Part shown: positions 10,760 to 22,433 of the stretch, in pieces
Numbering within the stretch: position 1 is the first letter of the stretch
Layout of the letters: each line of letters begins with the position of its first letter
DNA from: Solibacteraceae bacterium
GTDB taxonomy: Bacteria; Acidobacteriota; Terriglobia; Bryobacterales; Bryobacteraceae
Reading direction: 5' to 3'
Assembly (NCBI GenBank): GCA_026984795.1
Contig: JALSRK010000044.1
Location: 1-53,854 of the forward strand
DNA: 53,854 bases
Made by a program: the position numbers and the translations under genes
The notes under the pieces: model-generated
Told to the model about the DNA's origin: nothing
The model's input: the letters and a program-made list of their open reading frames with translations, nothing else
Databases searched by the model: none

Positions 10760-12031
10760 ATGAGTTTGTTCTGCAATGTGGGTTCGCCCGCGTCCGAACT
10801 GAGTCAGGACGAGATCCGGAGCCATCTCGCCTCGGCCCTGGACAAACTCGGCCCGCGCAAGAAAGTCCTGGCCGTGCCACCGGACTTCACCCGCTACCAC
10901 TCGATGGCGGGCGAGATCACCCGCTACGTCTGGGACTACTACGGCGGCCGGCTCACCGACGTGCTGCCCGCCCTGGGGACCCACGCTCCGATGACGCCAG
11001 CCGAGCTCGAGAAGATGTTCGGCCCCGTGCCGCGATCCCTGTTCCGCGTCCACGACTGGCGGCACGGCCTTGCCACCCTCGGCGAAGTCCCGGCCGAATA
11101 CGTCAAAGAGCTCTCCGAAGGTAAGCTCGACTTTTCGTGGCCCGCCCAGGTGGACCGGCTGCTCGTCGAAGGCGGCTTCGATCTGATCCTCTCCATCGGC
11201 CAGGTGGTGCCTCACGAGGTCATCGGCATGGCCAACTACAACAAGAACATCTTCGTGGGCACCGGCGGGACCGAAGGCATCAACAAGAGCCATTACTTGA
11301 GCGCCGTCTACGGCATGGAACGGCTGATGGGCCGCGCCGACAACCCGGTCCGGCGGCTCATGAACTACGCCTCCGAGCACTTCGCCCGCGACCTGCCCAT
11401 CGTCTACGCCCACACTGTCGTCTCGAGAAACGACGAGGGCAAGCTGGTCTGCCGCGGGCTGTTCGTCGGCGACGACGAGGAGTGCTTCCTGAAGGCGGCG
11501 GACTTGAGCCTGCAGGTCAACTTCGAGATGCTCGATCGCGAGATTCACAAGGCCGTCGTCTACCTGGATCCCGGCGAGTTCAAGAGCACCTGGCTCGGTA
11601 ACAAGGCCGTCTACCGCACCCGGATGGCCATCGCCGACGGCGGCGAGCTCGTTGTCCTCGCCCCGGGCGTCAAGGAATTCGGAGAGGACAGGACGATCGA
11701 CGCCCTCATCCGCAAGTACGGCTACCGCGGCACGCCGGCGACGCTCGAGGCCGTCGAGAAGAATCCGGACCTGGCGGCCAACTTGAGCGCCGCCGCCCAC
11801 TTGATCCACGGCTCCTCGGAAGGCCGCTTCCGCATCACGTACTGCCCGGGCGGACTGAGCCGCGAGGAGATCGAAAGCGTGAATTTCGCTTACGCGGAGC
11901 TGGACGCGATGATGCGCCGCTACGATCCCGCCCGCCTCGAAGACGGCTGGAATACGGTGAACGGCGAAGAGATCTTCTTCATTTCCAACCCCGCCCTCGG
12001 ATTGTGGGCGTACAAGGGAAGATTCGCGTGA
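10760..12031 (+). CDS. Lactate racemase-family (LarA/DUF2088) enzyme, possibly a sugar-acid epimerase
   Basis: A 423-aa protein of the nickel-pincer racemase family. Recognisable segments are PPDFTRYHS near the N-terminus, the LarA-like LGTHAPMT, FDLILSIGQVVPHEVIG and the GGTEGINKSHY block, where LarA carries its cofactor lysine and metal histidines. Family members racemise lactate or epimerise acids such as D-mannonate. The gene is directly upstream of gnd, which makes a sugar-acid substrate attractive, but this is inference. ATG 10760 is preferred to the GTG three bases before. No larB/larC/larE cofactor genes are in the window. tilS is divergent; the ~200 bp between them contains TGATATAAAA (10631-10640), a possible promoter element. 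Confidence 0.75.
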   Translation: MSLFCNVGSPASELSQDEIRSHLASALDKLGPRKKVLAVPPDFTRYHSMAGEITRYVWDYYGGRLTDVLPALGTHAPMTPAELEKMFGPVPRSLFRVHDWRHGLATLGEVPAEYVKELSEGKLDFSWPAQVDRLLVEGGFDLILSIGQVVPHEVIGMANYNKNIFVGTGGTEGINKSHYLSAVYGMERLMGRADNPVRRLMNYASEHFARDLPIVYAHTVVSRNDEGKLVCRGLFVGDDEECFLKAADLSLQVNFEMLDREIHKAVVYLDPGEFKSTWLGNKAVYRTRMAIADGGELVVLAPGVKEFGEDRTIDALIRKYGYRGTPATLEAVEKNPDLAANLSAAAHLIHGSSEGRFRITYCPGGLSREEIESVNFAYAELDAMMRRYDPARLEDGWNTVNGEEIFFISNPALGLWAYKGRFA

Positions 12032-12101
12032 AAGCGCCCGCCCGGCCACCCAGCCCCGGGCGCGGCGAACACGATCAACGATTTAGGAGCAGCGATCGAT
12101 T

Positions 12102-13559
12102 ATGGAACCGAAAGGCGACATCGCACTGATCGGCCTGGCGGTAATGGGCCAGAACTTGATTCTCAACATGGCCGACCACGGCTTCACCGTGGTCGCTTAC
12201 AACCGCACGGTGAGCAAGGTCGACAAATTCCTGAGCGGGCCGGCCAAGGGCTACCAGAACATTCTCGGCGCCCACTCTCTCGAAGAGATGGTCAGCCTGC
12301 TGAAGCGGCCGCGCAAGGTCATGCTCATGGTCAAAGCCGGCAAGCCGGTGGACGATTTCATCGAGATGTTGCTGCCGCACCTCGAGGAAGGCGACCTGAT
12401 CATCGACGGCGGCAACTCCAACTTCAAGGACACGATCCGCAGAACCAAGCACGTCGAGAGCAAGGGCCTGCTCTACATCGGCACCGGCGTCTCCGGCGGC
12501 GAGGAGGGCGCCCGGCACGGCCCCTCCATCATGCCCGGCGGCAGCCCGAAGGCCTGGCCGCTCGTCAAGGACATCTTTCAATCCATCGCCGCCAAGGTCG
12601 AGGACGGCTCTCCCTGCTGCGACTGGGTCGGCGAAGACGGCGCCGGACACTTTGTCAAGATGACCCACAACGGCATCGAGTACGGCGACATGCAGCTCAT
12701 CTGCGAGGCCTACCAGATGATGAAGGACGGCCTCGGCATGTCCAACGAGGAGATGCACCAGGTCTTCAAAGAATGGAACGAGGGCGAGCTCGAGAGCTAC
12801 CTCGTCGAGATCACCCGCGACATCCTCGCCTACAAGGACGAGAACGGCGAATACGTCGTCGACAAGATCCTCGACACCGCCGGCCAGAAGGGCACCGGCA
12901 AGTGGACCGGTATCACTTCGCTCGAGCTCGGCGTGCCCGTCACCCTCATCGGCGAGGCTGTCTTCGCCCGCTGCCTGAGCGCCATGAAGGAGGAGCGCGT
13001 CCGGGCTTCGAAGCTGCTTGCCGGCCCGAAGCCCCATTTCGACGGCGACAAGAAGGCCTTCGTCGAGGACATCCGCCGGGCCCTCTACGCCTCCAAGATC
13101 GTCTCCTACGCACAGGGCTACATGCTCATGCGCGAGGCCTCCAAGGAGTACGGCTGGAAGCTCAACTACGGCGGCATCGCCCTGATGTGGCGCGGCGGCT
13201 GCATCATCCGCTCGGTCTTCCTCGGCAAGATCAAGGAGGCCTTCGACAAGAACCCGGAGCTGAGCAACCTGCTGCTCGACGACTACTTCAAAGGCGCCAT
13301 CGAGCGCTGCCAGGACTCCTGGCGGCGCGCCGTCGGCGAGGCGGTCCGGATGGGCATTCCCGTGCCCGCGTTCTCCACCGCCCTCTGCTTCTACGACGGC
13401 TACCGGTGCGAGCGCCTGCCGGCCAACCTGCTCCAGGCCCAGCGCGACTACTTCGGCGCCCACACCTATGAGCGCATCGACCGGCCGCGCGGCGAGTTCT
13501 TCCACACCAACTGGACCGGCAAGGGCGGCCCCGTGGCTTCCACCACTTACAACGTCTGA
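12102..13559 (+). CDS. gnd: 6-phosphogluconate dehydrogenase, decarboxylating
   Basis: A 485-aa cytosolic pentose-phosphate enzyme converting 6-phosphogluconate and NADP+ to ribulose 5-phosphate and CO2. The Rossmann motif GLAVMGQNLILNMADHG is at the N-terminus. GVSGGEEGARHGPSIMPGG, the catalytic KMTHNGIEYGDMQ and DTAGQKGTGKWT signatures are all present, and the length is that of the long dimeric form. AGGAG at 12085-12089 precedes the ATG by 12 nt. It lies 70 bp after the LarA-like gene and 81 bp before kdsC. The downstream product ribulose 5-phosphate is also the precursor for KDO, giving a plausible link to kdsC. Confidence 0.97.
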   Translation: MEPKGDIALIGLAVMGQNLILNMADHGFTVVAYNRTVSKVDKFLSGPAKGYQNILGAHSLEEMVSLLKRPRKVMLMVKAGKPVDDFIEMLLPHLEEGDLIIDGGNSNFKDTIRRTKHVESKGLLYIGTGVSGGEEGARHGPSIMPGGSPKAWPLVKDIFQSIAAKVEDGSPCCDWVGEDGAGHFVKMTHNGIEYGDMQLICEAYQMMKDGLGMSNEEMHQVFKEWNEGELESYLVEITRDILAYKDENGEYVVDKILDTAGQKGTGKWTGITSLELGVPVTLIGEAVFARCLSAMKEERVRASKLLAGPKPHFDGDKKAFVEDIRRALYASKIVSYAQGYMLMREASKEYGWKLNYGGIALMWRGGCIIRSVFLGKIKEAFDKNPELSNLLLDDYFKGAIERCQDSWRRAVGEAVRMGIPVPAFSTALCFYDGYRCERLPANLLQAQRDYFGAHTYERIDRPRGEFFHTNWTGKGGPVASTTYNV

Positions 13560-13640
13560 TTCCCGGGGGGCGTCCGGCCGTTTCCCAGCGCCGCGCGCCC
13601 TCGGCTTCCCGAATCTCTCGGGCGGAGGAAATACTCCACA

Positions 13641-14183
13641 GTGACCGCAGACATCATCGAACGCGCACGCAAGATCAAGCTCCTGCTCATGGACGTGGAC
13701 GGCGTCTGGACCGACGGCAAGCTCCATTACACCGTCGGGCCGGACGGCGCCTTGGAAGAGACGAAGGCCTTCGACTCCCAGGACGGCATCGCCTTGCGCT
13801 GGGCCGGCTGGAAGGGCCTGAGGCTCGGCATCATCAGCGGCCGCGACTCCCGCGCCACCGAATTCCGCGCCCGGCAGGTGGGCGTGAAGTACATCTACCA
13901 GGGCCATATCGAGAAGATCCCCATCCTCGAAGAGATCCTTGCCGCCGAGCAGATCGCGCTCGAGAACGTCGCCTACATCGGCGACGATCTCACCGACGCC
14001 ATCGTCATGAAGCGCGTGGGTCTGGCCATCGCCACCGCCAACGCCCGGTCCGAAGTGAAGAAGATGGCCCACGTAGTCACCGAGCGGCCCGGCGGCTCGG
14101 GGGCCGTGCGGGAAGTCATCGAGATGCTCTTGAAGGCCCAGGGGAGCTGGCAAGAGATTCTCGACAAATACGGAGTGGAGTGA
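13641..14183 (+). CDS. kdsC: KDO 8-phosphate phosphatase (KdsC-like HAD)
   Basis: A 180-aa HAD phosphatase of the C0 (capless) type. Motif I is LLMDVDGVWTDGKL, motif II is IISGRDS, and the IV-region is YIGDDLTDAIVMKRVGLAIA. The TERPGGSGAVREVIE tail is typical of KdsC. It makes 3-deoxy-D-manno-octulosonate for the inner core of lipopolysaccharide, consistent with a Gram-negative envelope. The start is GTG 13641, with GGAGG at 13623-13627. Some KdsC-like proteins act on other sugar phosphates, so the substrate is likely rather than proven. The next gene starts 6 bp downstream. Confidence 0.88.
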   Translation: MTADIIERARKIKLLLMDVDGVWTDGKLHYTVGPDGALEETKAFDSQDGIALRWAGWKGLRLGIISGRDSRATEFRARQVGVKYIYQGHIEKIPILEEILAAEQIALENVAYIGDDLTDAIVMKRVGLAIATANARSEVKKMAHVVTERPGGSGAVREVIEMLLKAQGSWQEILDKYGVE

Positions 14184-14189
14184 AGGCGG

Positions 14190-14849
14190 ATGAAGCGTGA
14201 CCGCTACGGGTTGTTGGTCCACGCCGCCGCGGCCCCCGGCGTGCTGCATCAGCTCACCGGCGTCATCGCCCGGCACCGCGGCGAGATCTCCTCGGTGGCG
14301 ATCGTCGAACGCACCGACGAAGAGACGAGGATCGATTTCGAGGTCAGCCTGCCCGGCCGTATCGAGGACCTGGCGCGCGATCTCGGGGCGCTCTCCATCG
14401 TCAAATCCGCCGTCGTCCTGCACAGCCTGCAAAAGATCTACGGCAAGCGGATCATCATCATCGGCGGCGGCGCCCAGGTGGGCCAGGTGGCCATGGGCGC
14501 CATCGCCGAAGCCGACCGGCACAACATCCGGGGCGAACATATCTCCGTGGATACGATCCCCCTGGTGGGCGAGCGTCAACTGGCCGACGCCGTCCGCGCC
14601 GTCGCCCGGCTGCCCCGCGCCCGGGCCTTGGTCCTGGCCGGGGCTCTGATGGGCGGCGAGATCACCCGCGCCGTCGGGGAGGTCCGGGCCCAGGGCTTGA
14701 TCGTCATCAGCCTGAATATGGCCGGCAGCGTACCCGAGGTGGCGGACCTGGTGGTGAGCGATCCGGTACAAGCCGGCGTCATGGCCGTGATGGCCGTCGC
14801 GCACACGGCGAAGTTCAACCTCGCCCGGTTGGACAAAAAAGTCTTCTGA
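14190..14849 (+). CDS. ACT domain-DUF5612 protein
   Basis: A 219-aa protein. Residues ~5-72 form an ACT-like ligand-binding fold (LLVHAAAAPGVLHQLTGVIARHRGEISSVAIVER). The remainder begins KRIIIIGGGAQVGQVAMGAIAEADRHNIRGE and matches what I know as DUF5612, best known from methanogenic archaea. No enzyme active site is evident; a regulatory or amino-acid-sensing role is inferred from ACT alone. It is only 6 bp after kdsC and probably cotranscribed. Finding this combination in an apparently acidobacterial genome is notable. Confidence 0.7.
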   Translation: MKRDRYGLLVHAAAAPGVLHQLTGVIARHRGEISSVAIVERTDEETRIDFEVSLPGRIEDLARDLGALSIVKSAVVLHSLQKIYGKRIIIIGGGAQVGQVAMGAIAEADRHNIRGEHISVDTIPLVGERQLADAVRAVARLPRARALVLAGALMGGEITRAVGEVRAQGLIVISLNMAGSVPEVADLVVSDPVQAGVMAVMAVAHTAKFNLARLDKKVF

Positions 14850-14902
14850 AGGATAGCCACGCCGCCTCTCCCCTCGCCGCCGGCGGCGCCGGGCGGCGTA
14901 CC

Positions 14903-15184
14903 ATGAGAGGTGCCATGCTCTCGCGCTACGGCTGGATGCGGGACACCAGCCCGGAGGCCTTCGAGAAATTGATCGAACTCGAGCGCCGCAAGAGCCCGGC
15001 CCAGAAGCTCGAGGAGTTCTTCGAGATGGCCGAGATGCTCATCCGGGCCTACGAGGACCAAGTGCGCCGGGAGTACCCGGACGCCGATGATCGCGAGATC
15101 TTCTTGCGCGCCGCCGCCCGGCGCCTGGGCCCGGAGCTGGTCAGAAAGGCCTATGGCTGGGACCCGGGAGAGGACGACCGGTGA
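14903..15184 (+). CDS. Small helical protein paired with nucleotidyltransferase
   Basis: A 93-aa acidic, helix-rich protein (AFEKLIELERRKSPAQKLEEFFEMAEML). No signal peptide or catalytic motif is seen. An internal methionine at residue 5 could also start it. Its stop overlaps the GTG start of the nucleotidyltransferase by four bases (GTGA, 15181-15184), a tight coupling of the kind seen in two-gene HEPN/MNT-like or AbiE-like modules. It lacks an obvious RxxxxH HEPN motif, so I do not call it a toxin. Confidence 0.6.
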   Translation: MRGAMLSRYGWMRDTSPEAFEKLIELERRKSPAQKLEEFFEMAEMLIRAYEDQVRREYPDADDREIFLRAAARRLGPELVRKAYGWDPGEDDR

Positions 15185-15774
15185 CCGCCGTTCCCAGCTC
15201 CGCCTTTCTCCGGCTGCTCGAAGTCCTCGACCGGCTCGAGATCCCTTACATGGTTGTCGGCTCCGGGGCGGCGGCCATCCACGGCCGGCCGAGGATGACC
15301 CGGGACGTGGACCTCGTGGCCCGCATCGAGCCGGAGCAGATCGAGCCGTTCGTTGAAGAACTTCAGTCGGAGTTCTATATTGACGAGCTTCAGATACGAG
15401 AGGCGCTTCGCACCGGCCGCTCGTTCAACGTGATTCACCTGGCGAGCAGCTTCAAGTTTGACATCTTCCCGGCGAGCGACGATCCTTACAGCCAGGCCCA
15501 ACTGGGGCGCCGGCGCTTCGAGGCTTCGTCGATCTGGACCCGCGAGCCGGCCGAGTTCGCGGTCATCGCCCCCGAGGATCTCATTCTCGGCAAGCTTCAA
15601 TGGTACCGGCAGGGCGGCGAGGTCTCCGAACAGCAGTGGAACGATGTTCTGGCCGTCCTTGCCGTTCAGCGCGAGCGGCTGGACCTGGAATACATGCGGC
15701 GGTGGGCCGCGGAGCTCAAGGTCGCTGAGCTGCTGGAACGGGCGCTCCAAGAGAGCCGCCAGGCGCCTGGCTGA
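15181..15774 (+). CDS. Nucleotidyltransferase-superfamily protein (AbiEii/MNT-like)
   Basis: A 197-aa protein with the DNA-polymerase-beta-like core: GSGAAAIHG at ~27-35 and the metal-binding TRDVDLVARI with Asp42 and Asp44. A later YSQAQLGRRRFE / VIAPEDLILGKLQWYR block is typical of small AbiEii-related nucleotidyltransferases. It may transfer nucleotides to a tRNA or protein partner, as in toxin-antitoxin systems, but the substrate is unknown. It is coupled to the 93-aa gene upstream and converges on the ornithine aminotransferase gene, with an 18-bp gap. Confidence 0.75.
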   Translation: MTAVPSSAFLRLLEVLDRLEIPYMVVGSGAAAIHGRPRMTRDVDLVARIEPEQIEPFVEELQSEFYIDELQIREALRTGRSFNVIHLASSFKFDIFPASDDPYSQAQLGRRRFEASSIWTREPAEFAVIAPEDLILGKLQWYRQGGEVSEQQWNDVLAVLAVQRERLDLEYMRRWAAELKVAELLERALQESRQAPG

Positions 15775-15792
15775 GAAAAGCGCGCCGCGGCC

Positions 15793-17019
15793 TCAGCCGC
15801 CGGAGAAGACGCGCCGTAGCTGCCCCACCGCCCAGGCGAGGTCGTCGCGGGAGATCACCAGCGGCGGAGCCAGGCGGATGACGTTCTCGTGGGTCTCCTT
15901 GCAGAGCAGGCCCAGCTCCTGCAGCCGCTCGCAGTAGGGCCGCGCCGGCGAGTGCAGCTCGATGCCCACGATCAGGCCGCGGCCGCGGATCTCTTTGATG
16001 TCCGGGTGCTCGAGAGAGGCCAGCTCCTCGAGCAGCCAGGCGCCAAGCTCCGCCGAGCGCTCCACCAGCCGCTCGTCGCGCAGCACCGCCAGCGCCGCCC
16101 GGGCCACGGCGCAGCCCAGCGGGTTGCCGCCGTAGGTGCTGCCGTGGCTGCCCGGCTCGAAGACGCCCAGCAGCTCGCGGCTCGAGACCACCGCCGAAAC
16201 CGGGTAGAAGCCGCCCGAGAGCGCCTTGCCCAGGATGTAGGCGTCGGGCCGGACGTCCTCGTGCTCGCAGCAGAACATCTTGCCCGTCCGGCCCAGCCCG
16301 GTCTGGATCTCGTCGGCCAGCATCAGGATGCGCCGGCGCGTGCAGATCTCCCGCACCGCCCGCAGGTAGCCTTCCGGCGGGATGCGCACGCCGGCCTCGC
16401 ACTGGATCGGCTCGAAGAGGAACGCGCAGGTCTGTGGCGTGACCGCCCGCTCCAGCGCCTCGGCGTCGCCGAACGGGACGGTGACGAAGCCGGGCGTGAA
16501 CGGCCCGAACCCGCGGCGGTAGGCGGCGTCGGAGGAAAAGCCGACGATCGTGGTCGTTCGGCCGTGGAAGTTGTTGGCGCAGACGATGATCTCGGCCTTG
16601 CCTTCGGGGATCGCCTTCCGCCCGTAGCCCCAGCGCCGGGCCATCTTGATCGCCGTCTCGACGGCTTCGGCGCCGGTGTTCATCGGCAGTACCATCTCCA
16701 TGCCGCACAGCTCGGCGAGCTCTTTGCAGAACAGCGGGAGCTGGTCGTTGCGGAAGGCCCGCGAGGTGAGCGTGACCCGCTCGGCCTGTTCGATCAGCGC
16801 CCGGAGGATGCGCGGGTGCCGGTGGCCCTGGTTCAGCGCCGAATAGGCGCTCAGGCAGTCCAGGTAGCGCTTGCCGTCCACGTCGGTCACCCAGACGCCC
16901 TCGGCCCGCTCGATGACCACGTCGAGGGGCAGGTAGTTGTGGGCGCCCCAGTTCTCTTCGATGGCGATCAGCTCCGCCGCTTTACTCGCCGCCAGGCCGG
17001 CGTTCGCGCGTTCGGTCAT
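15793..17019 (-). CDS. rocD: Ornithine--oxo-acid aminotransferase
   Basis: A 408-aa class III PLP aminotransferase converting ornithine and 2-oxoglutarate to glutamate semialdehyde and glutamate. The N-terminus [20 protein letters not shown] and the [10 protein letters not shown] and [13 protein letters not shown] motifs are characteristic of ornithine aminotransferases. [12 protein letters not shown] contains the PLP-pyridine Asp, and ILGKALSGG contains the Schiff-base Lys (~265). Length is normal. The ATG at 17019 is preceded only by a weak AAGAAG. It is divergent from the CusF-like gene. Confidence 0.93.
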   Translation of the reverse strand: MTERANAGLAASKAAELIAIEENWGAHNYLPLDVVIERAEGVWVTDVDGKRYLDCLSAYSALNQGHRHPRILRALIEQAERVTLTSRAFRNDQLPLFCKELAELCGMEMVLPMNTGAEAVETAIKMARRWGYGRKAIPEGKAEIIVCANNFHGRTTTIVGFSSDAAYRRGFGPFTPGFVTVPFGDAEALERAVTPQTCAFLFEPIQCEAGVRIPPEGYLRAVREICTRRRILMLADEIQTGLGRTGKMFCCEHEDVRPDAYILGKALSGGFYPVSAVVSSRELLGVFEPGSHGSTYGGNPLGCAVARAALAVLRDERLVERSAELGAWLLEELASLEHPDIKEIRGRGLIVGIELHSPARPYCERLQELGLLCKETHENVIRLAPPLVISRDDLAWAVGQLRRVFSGG

Positions 17020-17087
17020 AACTTCTTATCTTCGCAAAATGGCTTCTGGAAACGCGCGGCGCCCCCCGTCCAGCTATCCTGTCACTA

Positions 17088-17450
17088 ATGCGCCTTCGAG
17101 CTTTGATCGAAACGGCAAGCGCGGCGGCCCTTCTGGCGCTGGCCCTCGCTTGCAGCTCCGGCAAGCCGGCCCGCGGCGAGGCGCCGGAGTCGAGGGCGAA
17201 GACGGAGGTCTACCATCTGCGCGGCGAGGTGGTCCGGGTGAGCCCCGAAGAGGGCCTCGCCGTCATCCGGCACGAGGACATTCCCGGCTGGATGAAGGCG
17301 ATGACGATGGAGTTCCCCGTGAAAGACCGGGAGGCACTCGAAAAGCTCCGGCCCGGGATGCGGATCGAGGCGAAAGTCCACGTCAAGGACTTGGACTTCT
17401 GGCTCACCGACATCCGCATCGTGGAAGAGCCGAAGGCTCCGGCGCAATAA
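17088..17450 (+). CDS. CusF-like copper-binding lipoprotein
   Basis: A 120-aa exported protein. The lipobox LALAC lies at ~18-22. The mature part carries the CusF fold signature HEDIPGWMKAMTMEFPV, where Met and Trp residues bind Cu(I)/Ag(I) in the periplasm, and ends with LDFWLTDIRIV. CusF proteins hand copper to efflux pumps, but no pump gene is in the window. It converges on the thioredoxin-like gene 30 bp away, itself behind a MerR-type (metal-sensor style) promoter, which fits a metal-handling neighbourhood. Confidence 0.88.
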   Translation: MRLRALIETASAAALLALALACSSGKPARGEAPESRAKTEVYHLRGEVVRVSPEEGLAVIRHEDIPGWMKAMTMEFPVKDREALEKLRPGMRIEAKVHVKDLDFWLTDIRIVEEPKAPAQ

Positions 17451-17480
17451 TACGCTGCGGGCGGTTGCCGCGGGCGCCGG

Positions 17481-17750
17481 TCAGCCCAACGGCACGCCCA
17501 GCCCGGCCGCCCGCAGCGTTGCCTCGTCCGGTCCGCGCCCGGCGCAGCAGTCGGCGGGCTTGCCGTCGATCACCACCGCTGGCAAGCTCTTCAGCCCGTA
17601 CTCGGCGGCTTTACGGGCGCCCGCCTCTTCGCGGGTGTCGATTACCTCCACCTGGCACGAGGGGCAAGCGATCTGTTTGACCATGGTCACCGCTGGCTCA
17701 CAGACCGGGCAGCCGGCCGTGAAGACTTCGACTTTTCGCTTCGCGCTCAT
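17481..17750 (-). CDS. Small thioredoxin-like protein (CPVC)
   Basis: An 89-aa thioredoxin/glutaredoxin-fold protein with an N-terminal redox motif CPVC (VEVFTAGCPVCEPAV). A second pair CPSC, the cis-proline segment KSLPAVVIDG and a C-terminal CC follow. I chose ATG 17750, with GGAGG about 10 nt upstream, over an upstream in-frame start at 17792 that would begin inside the promoter. It is probably cytosolic and handles thiols or metals. Six cysteines in 89 residues suggest metal or disulfide exchange. Similar genes occur in mercury/copper islands under MerR-family control. Confidence 0.82.
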   Translation of the reverse strand: MSAKRKVEVFTAGCPVCEPAVTMVKQIACPSCQVEVIDTREEAGARKAAEYGLKSLPAVVIDGKPADCCAGRGPDEATLRAAGLGVPLG

Positions 17751-17773
17751 CTGGATTACCTCCTTCCACCTAC

Positions 17774-17805
17774 ACCGTACGGCCTGGACCAAGGTCCAGA
17801 GTCAA
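17774..17805 (-). promoter_or_regulatory. MerR-family-type promoter of the thioredoxin-like gene
   Basis: Read on the minus strand: -35 TTGACT (17800-17805), a perfect 16-bp dyad CTGGACCTTGGTCCAG (17784-17799) filling the spacer, then -10 TACGGT (17774-17779). The spacer is 20 bp, longer than the usual 17, which is the hallmark of promoters that MerR-family activators twist into register. The -10 is 24 nt before the ATG. No merR gene is in the window, so the regulator would act in trans. Confidence 0.75.
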
Positions 17806-17858
17806 GCCCTGGCCGGCAAATTCCAGCCGGCCGCGCGAAACGCCCCCCGTGCGGTCTG

Positions 17859-18527
17859 CTACTTCTTCACCAGGCCGGGCAGCTTCCGCCGAAGCTTCTC
17901 GAGCTTCGGCATGGCGTTGATCACGACGTAGCCGTGGTGCGGGTTCCGGCGGCAGAAGTTCTGATGGTAGTCCTCGGCGGGGTAGAACGCTTCCAACGGC
18001 TCGAGCGTAGTGACAATCGGCCGTCCGAAGACCTTCGCCCCGGTGAGTTGGTCGATGTATGCCTGGGCTACCCGCTTCTGCTCCTCGTCGGCGTAGAAGA
18101 TGGCGGAGCGGTATTGCGGTCCCCAGTCCGGCCCCTGGCGGTTCAGTTGCGTCGGATCGGGGGCCACCGAGAAGAAGACCTTCAGAAGCTGGCCGTAGGT
18201 GATCTTGGAAGGATCGTAAGTGATGCGGATGGCTTCGGCGTGACCGGTCTTGCCGGTGCTCACGACCTCGTACTTTGCGGTTTCAGCCGACCCGCCCGCA
18301 TAGCCGGAAACCACCTCCTTCACGCCCTCTAACTCCTCGAACACAGCTTCGGTGCACCAGAAGCAGCCGCCGGCGAAGACTGCGGTCTGTTCTCCGTCCC
18401 GAGCCGGCAAATCGATCTTGGGATCAGGGAACCCGGCCACGCTTGACCCAGGCCCGTCCGGGCCGGCGGCGTTGGAAACGAGCCACATAATGACTACCCC
18501 TCCCGTTAACCAGCTAGCAATACGCAT
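17859..18527 (-). CDS. msrA: Peptide methionine sulfoxide reductase MsrA, exported form
   Basis: A 222-aa protein that reduces methionine-S-sulfoxide residues. The catalytic motif GCFWCTE (Cys55) is followed by [25 protein letters not shown] and the C-terminal [14 protein letters not shown] with its resolving-cysteine region. A hydrophobic N-terminal segment (~5-20) suggests export or membrane anchoring, so it probably repairs envelope proteins. The start ATG 18527 has GGAGG about 6 nt upstream. Transcribed toward the thioredoxin-like gene, which could supply electrons only if it were exported, and that gene has no signal peptide. Confidence 0.95.
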   Translation of the reverse strand: MRIASWLTGGVVIMWLVSNAAGPDGPGSSVAGFPDPKIDLPARDGEQTAVFAGGCFWCTEAVFEELEGVKEVVSGYAGGSAETAKYEVVSTGKTGHAEAIRITYDPSKITYGQLLKVFFSVAPDPTQLNRQGPDWGPQYRSAIFYADEEQKRVAQAYIDQLTGAKVFGRPIVTTLEPLEAFYPAEDYHQNFCRRNPHHGYVVINAMPKLEKLRRKLPGLVKK

Positions 18528-18587
18528 GCCAACCTCCTGCTCAATTGGATGCAGCGGCGGCGGTCGAAGCGACGAAAGAGTTGGCGG

Positions 18588-19588
18588 CTAAGGACCCCGG
18601 CCCCCCTCCTCCAGCCGCCGGGCGATGGCTTCCGCAATCTGCTTGCCGTGGAGGCGGCCGTTCTCAATGAAGATCTCGTTGGTCTCCATGCCGGCGACGA
18701 TCACGCCCGCCAGGTGGATGCCCGGCCGCGCGCTCTCGAGCGTCTCCGGATCCGTGTACGGCCGGCGGGTCTGTTCGTCGAACCGGATGCCGTGGGCCGC
18801 CAGGAACTCGGTGTCCGGGTGGTAGCCGGTCATGGCGAAGACGAAGTCGTTCTTCAGCGTGATCTTGCCGTCGGGGGTCTCGACGTCGACCTCGGCGGGG
18901 CGGATCTCGGTGACCCGGGAGTTGAAATAGGCTTTGATCTCTCCGTTCTTGATGCGGTTCTCGATATTCGGGCGGATCCAGTACTTGATCCGGTCCGACA
19001 AGCTTTCCCTCCGGTGGATGAGAGTGACCCGGGCCCCCGTCCAGAACAGCTCCAGCGCCGCGATGGCGGCCGAGTTCTTGCCGCCGATCACAGCCACGTC
19101 CATGTCGTAGTACGGGTGCGGCTCCTTGTAGTAGTGGGTGACCTTGGGCAGATCCTCGCCCGGTACCCCGAGCAGATTCGGCCGGTCGTAGAAGCCCGTG
19201 GCCAGGACGACCTTCTTGACGCGGTAGCTCTTCTGCTCCCCGCTGCGCGTCCGGGTCTGCACGGTGAAGTTCCTGTCCTCGCCGTCGATGCGCTCCACCG
19301 GTTCGTACTGGTGGATCTCGAGCCGGTAGTAATCGGCCACCCGGCGGTAGTACTTCAGCGCCTCCACGCGCACCGGCTTCTCGTAGAGCGAGGTCATCGG
19401 AACGTCGCCGATCTCGAGCAGCTCCGGCGTGGTGAAGAAGACCATGTTGGTCGGGTAGTTGTAGATCGAGTTCACCACGCAGCCTTTGTCGAAGACGATC
19501 TCCCGGAGCCCGCGGCGCTTCAGCTCGATGGCGCAGGCGAGTCCGGTGGGGCCGGCGCCGACGACGGCGACGTCGAAGTCGTAATGGC

Positions 19589-19592
<4 letters not shown>
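18588..19592 (-). CDS. ypdA: YpdA-family bacillithiol-disulfide-reductase-like flavoprotein
   Basis: A 334-aa FAD/NAD(P)H pyridine nucleotide-disulfide oxidoreductase lacking the CxxC redox pair of thioredoxin reductase, as in YpdA. The FAD-binding motif VVGAGPTGLACAIE is at ~11, and the second Rossmann motif VIGGKNSAAIAALELFW follows. FVFAMTGYHPDTEFL and GIHLAGVIVAGMETNEIFIENGR complete the family pattern. It likely recycles oxidised bacillithiol or a similar low-molecular-weight thiol using NADPH. The GTG start (19592) overlaps the alaS stop (GTGA, 19589-19592), so it is translationally coupled to alaS. Confidence 0.88.
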
Positions 19593-22225
<2,633 letters not shown>

Positions 22226-22433
22226 ATTACCATTGTGGCATAGGGCTTCCAGCGGACCTGCTTCCCAGTTCGGGTGGCCGCCCGGCGGCCTACGGGCGCC
22301 CTGAAGTCCTCGGGACACCGGACACGCCAGCCCGGATTCTACGAAACATCCTGCAAGTTCGTTCGTATAGGACAAGTGGAAAGTCGGCGGCGTACGATCT
22401 GCGGCGCCGTGAACCGAAGCTCGAGATGACGGA

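Noticed and set aside
13973-14183. Small minus-strand frames near the kdsC end
   Set aside because: Shadows of kdsC with no start signal.
12075-14804. A 909-codon minus-strand open frame
   Set aside because: It runs antisense to gnd, kdsC and the ACT gene, which have clear families; low-complexity Asp/Gly/Val/Ala composition is typical of antisense frames in GC-rich DNA.
22226-22375. Fifty extra N-terminal codons for alaS
   Set aside because: The family begins at the TGHEIRRKFL segment; upstream residues are not synthetase-like.
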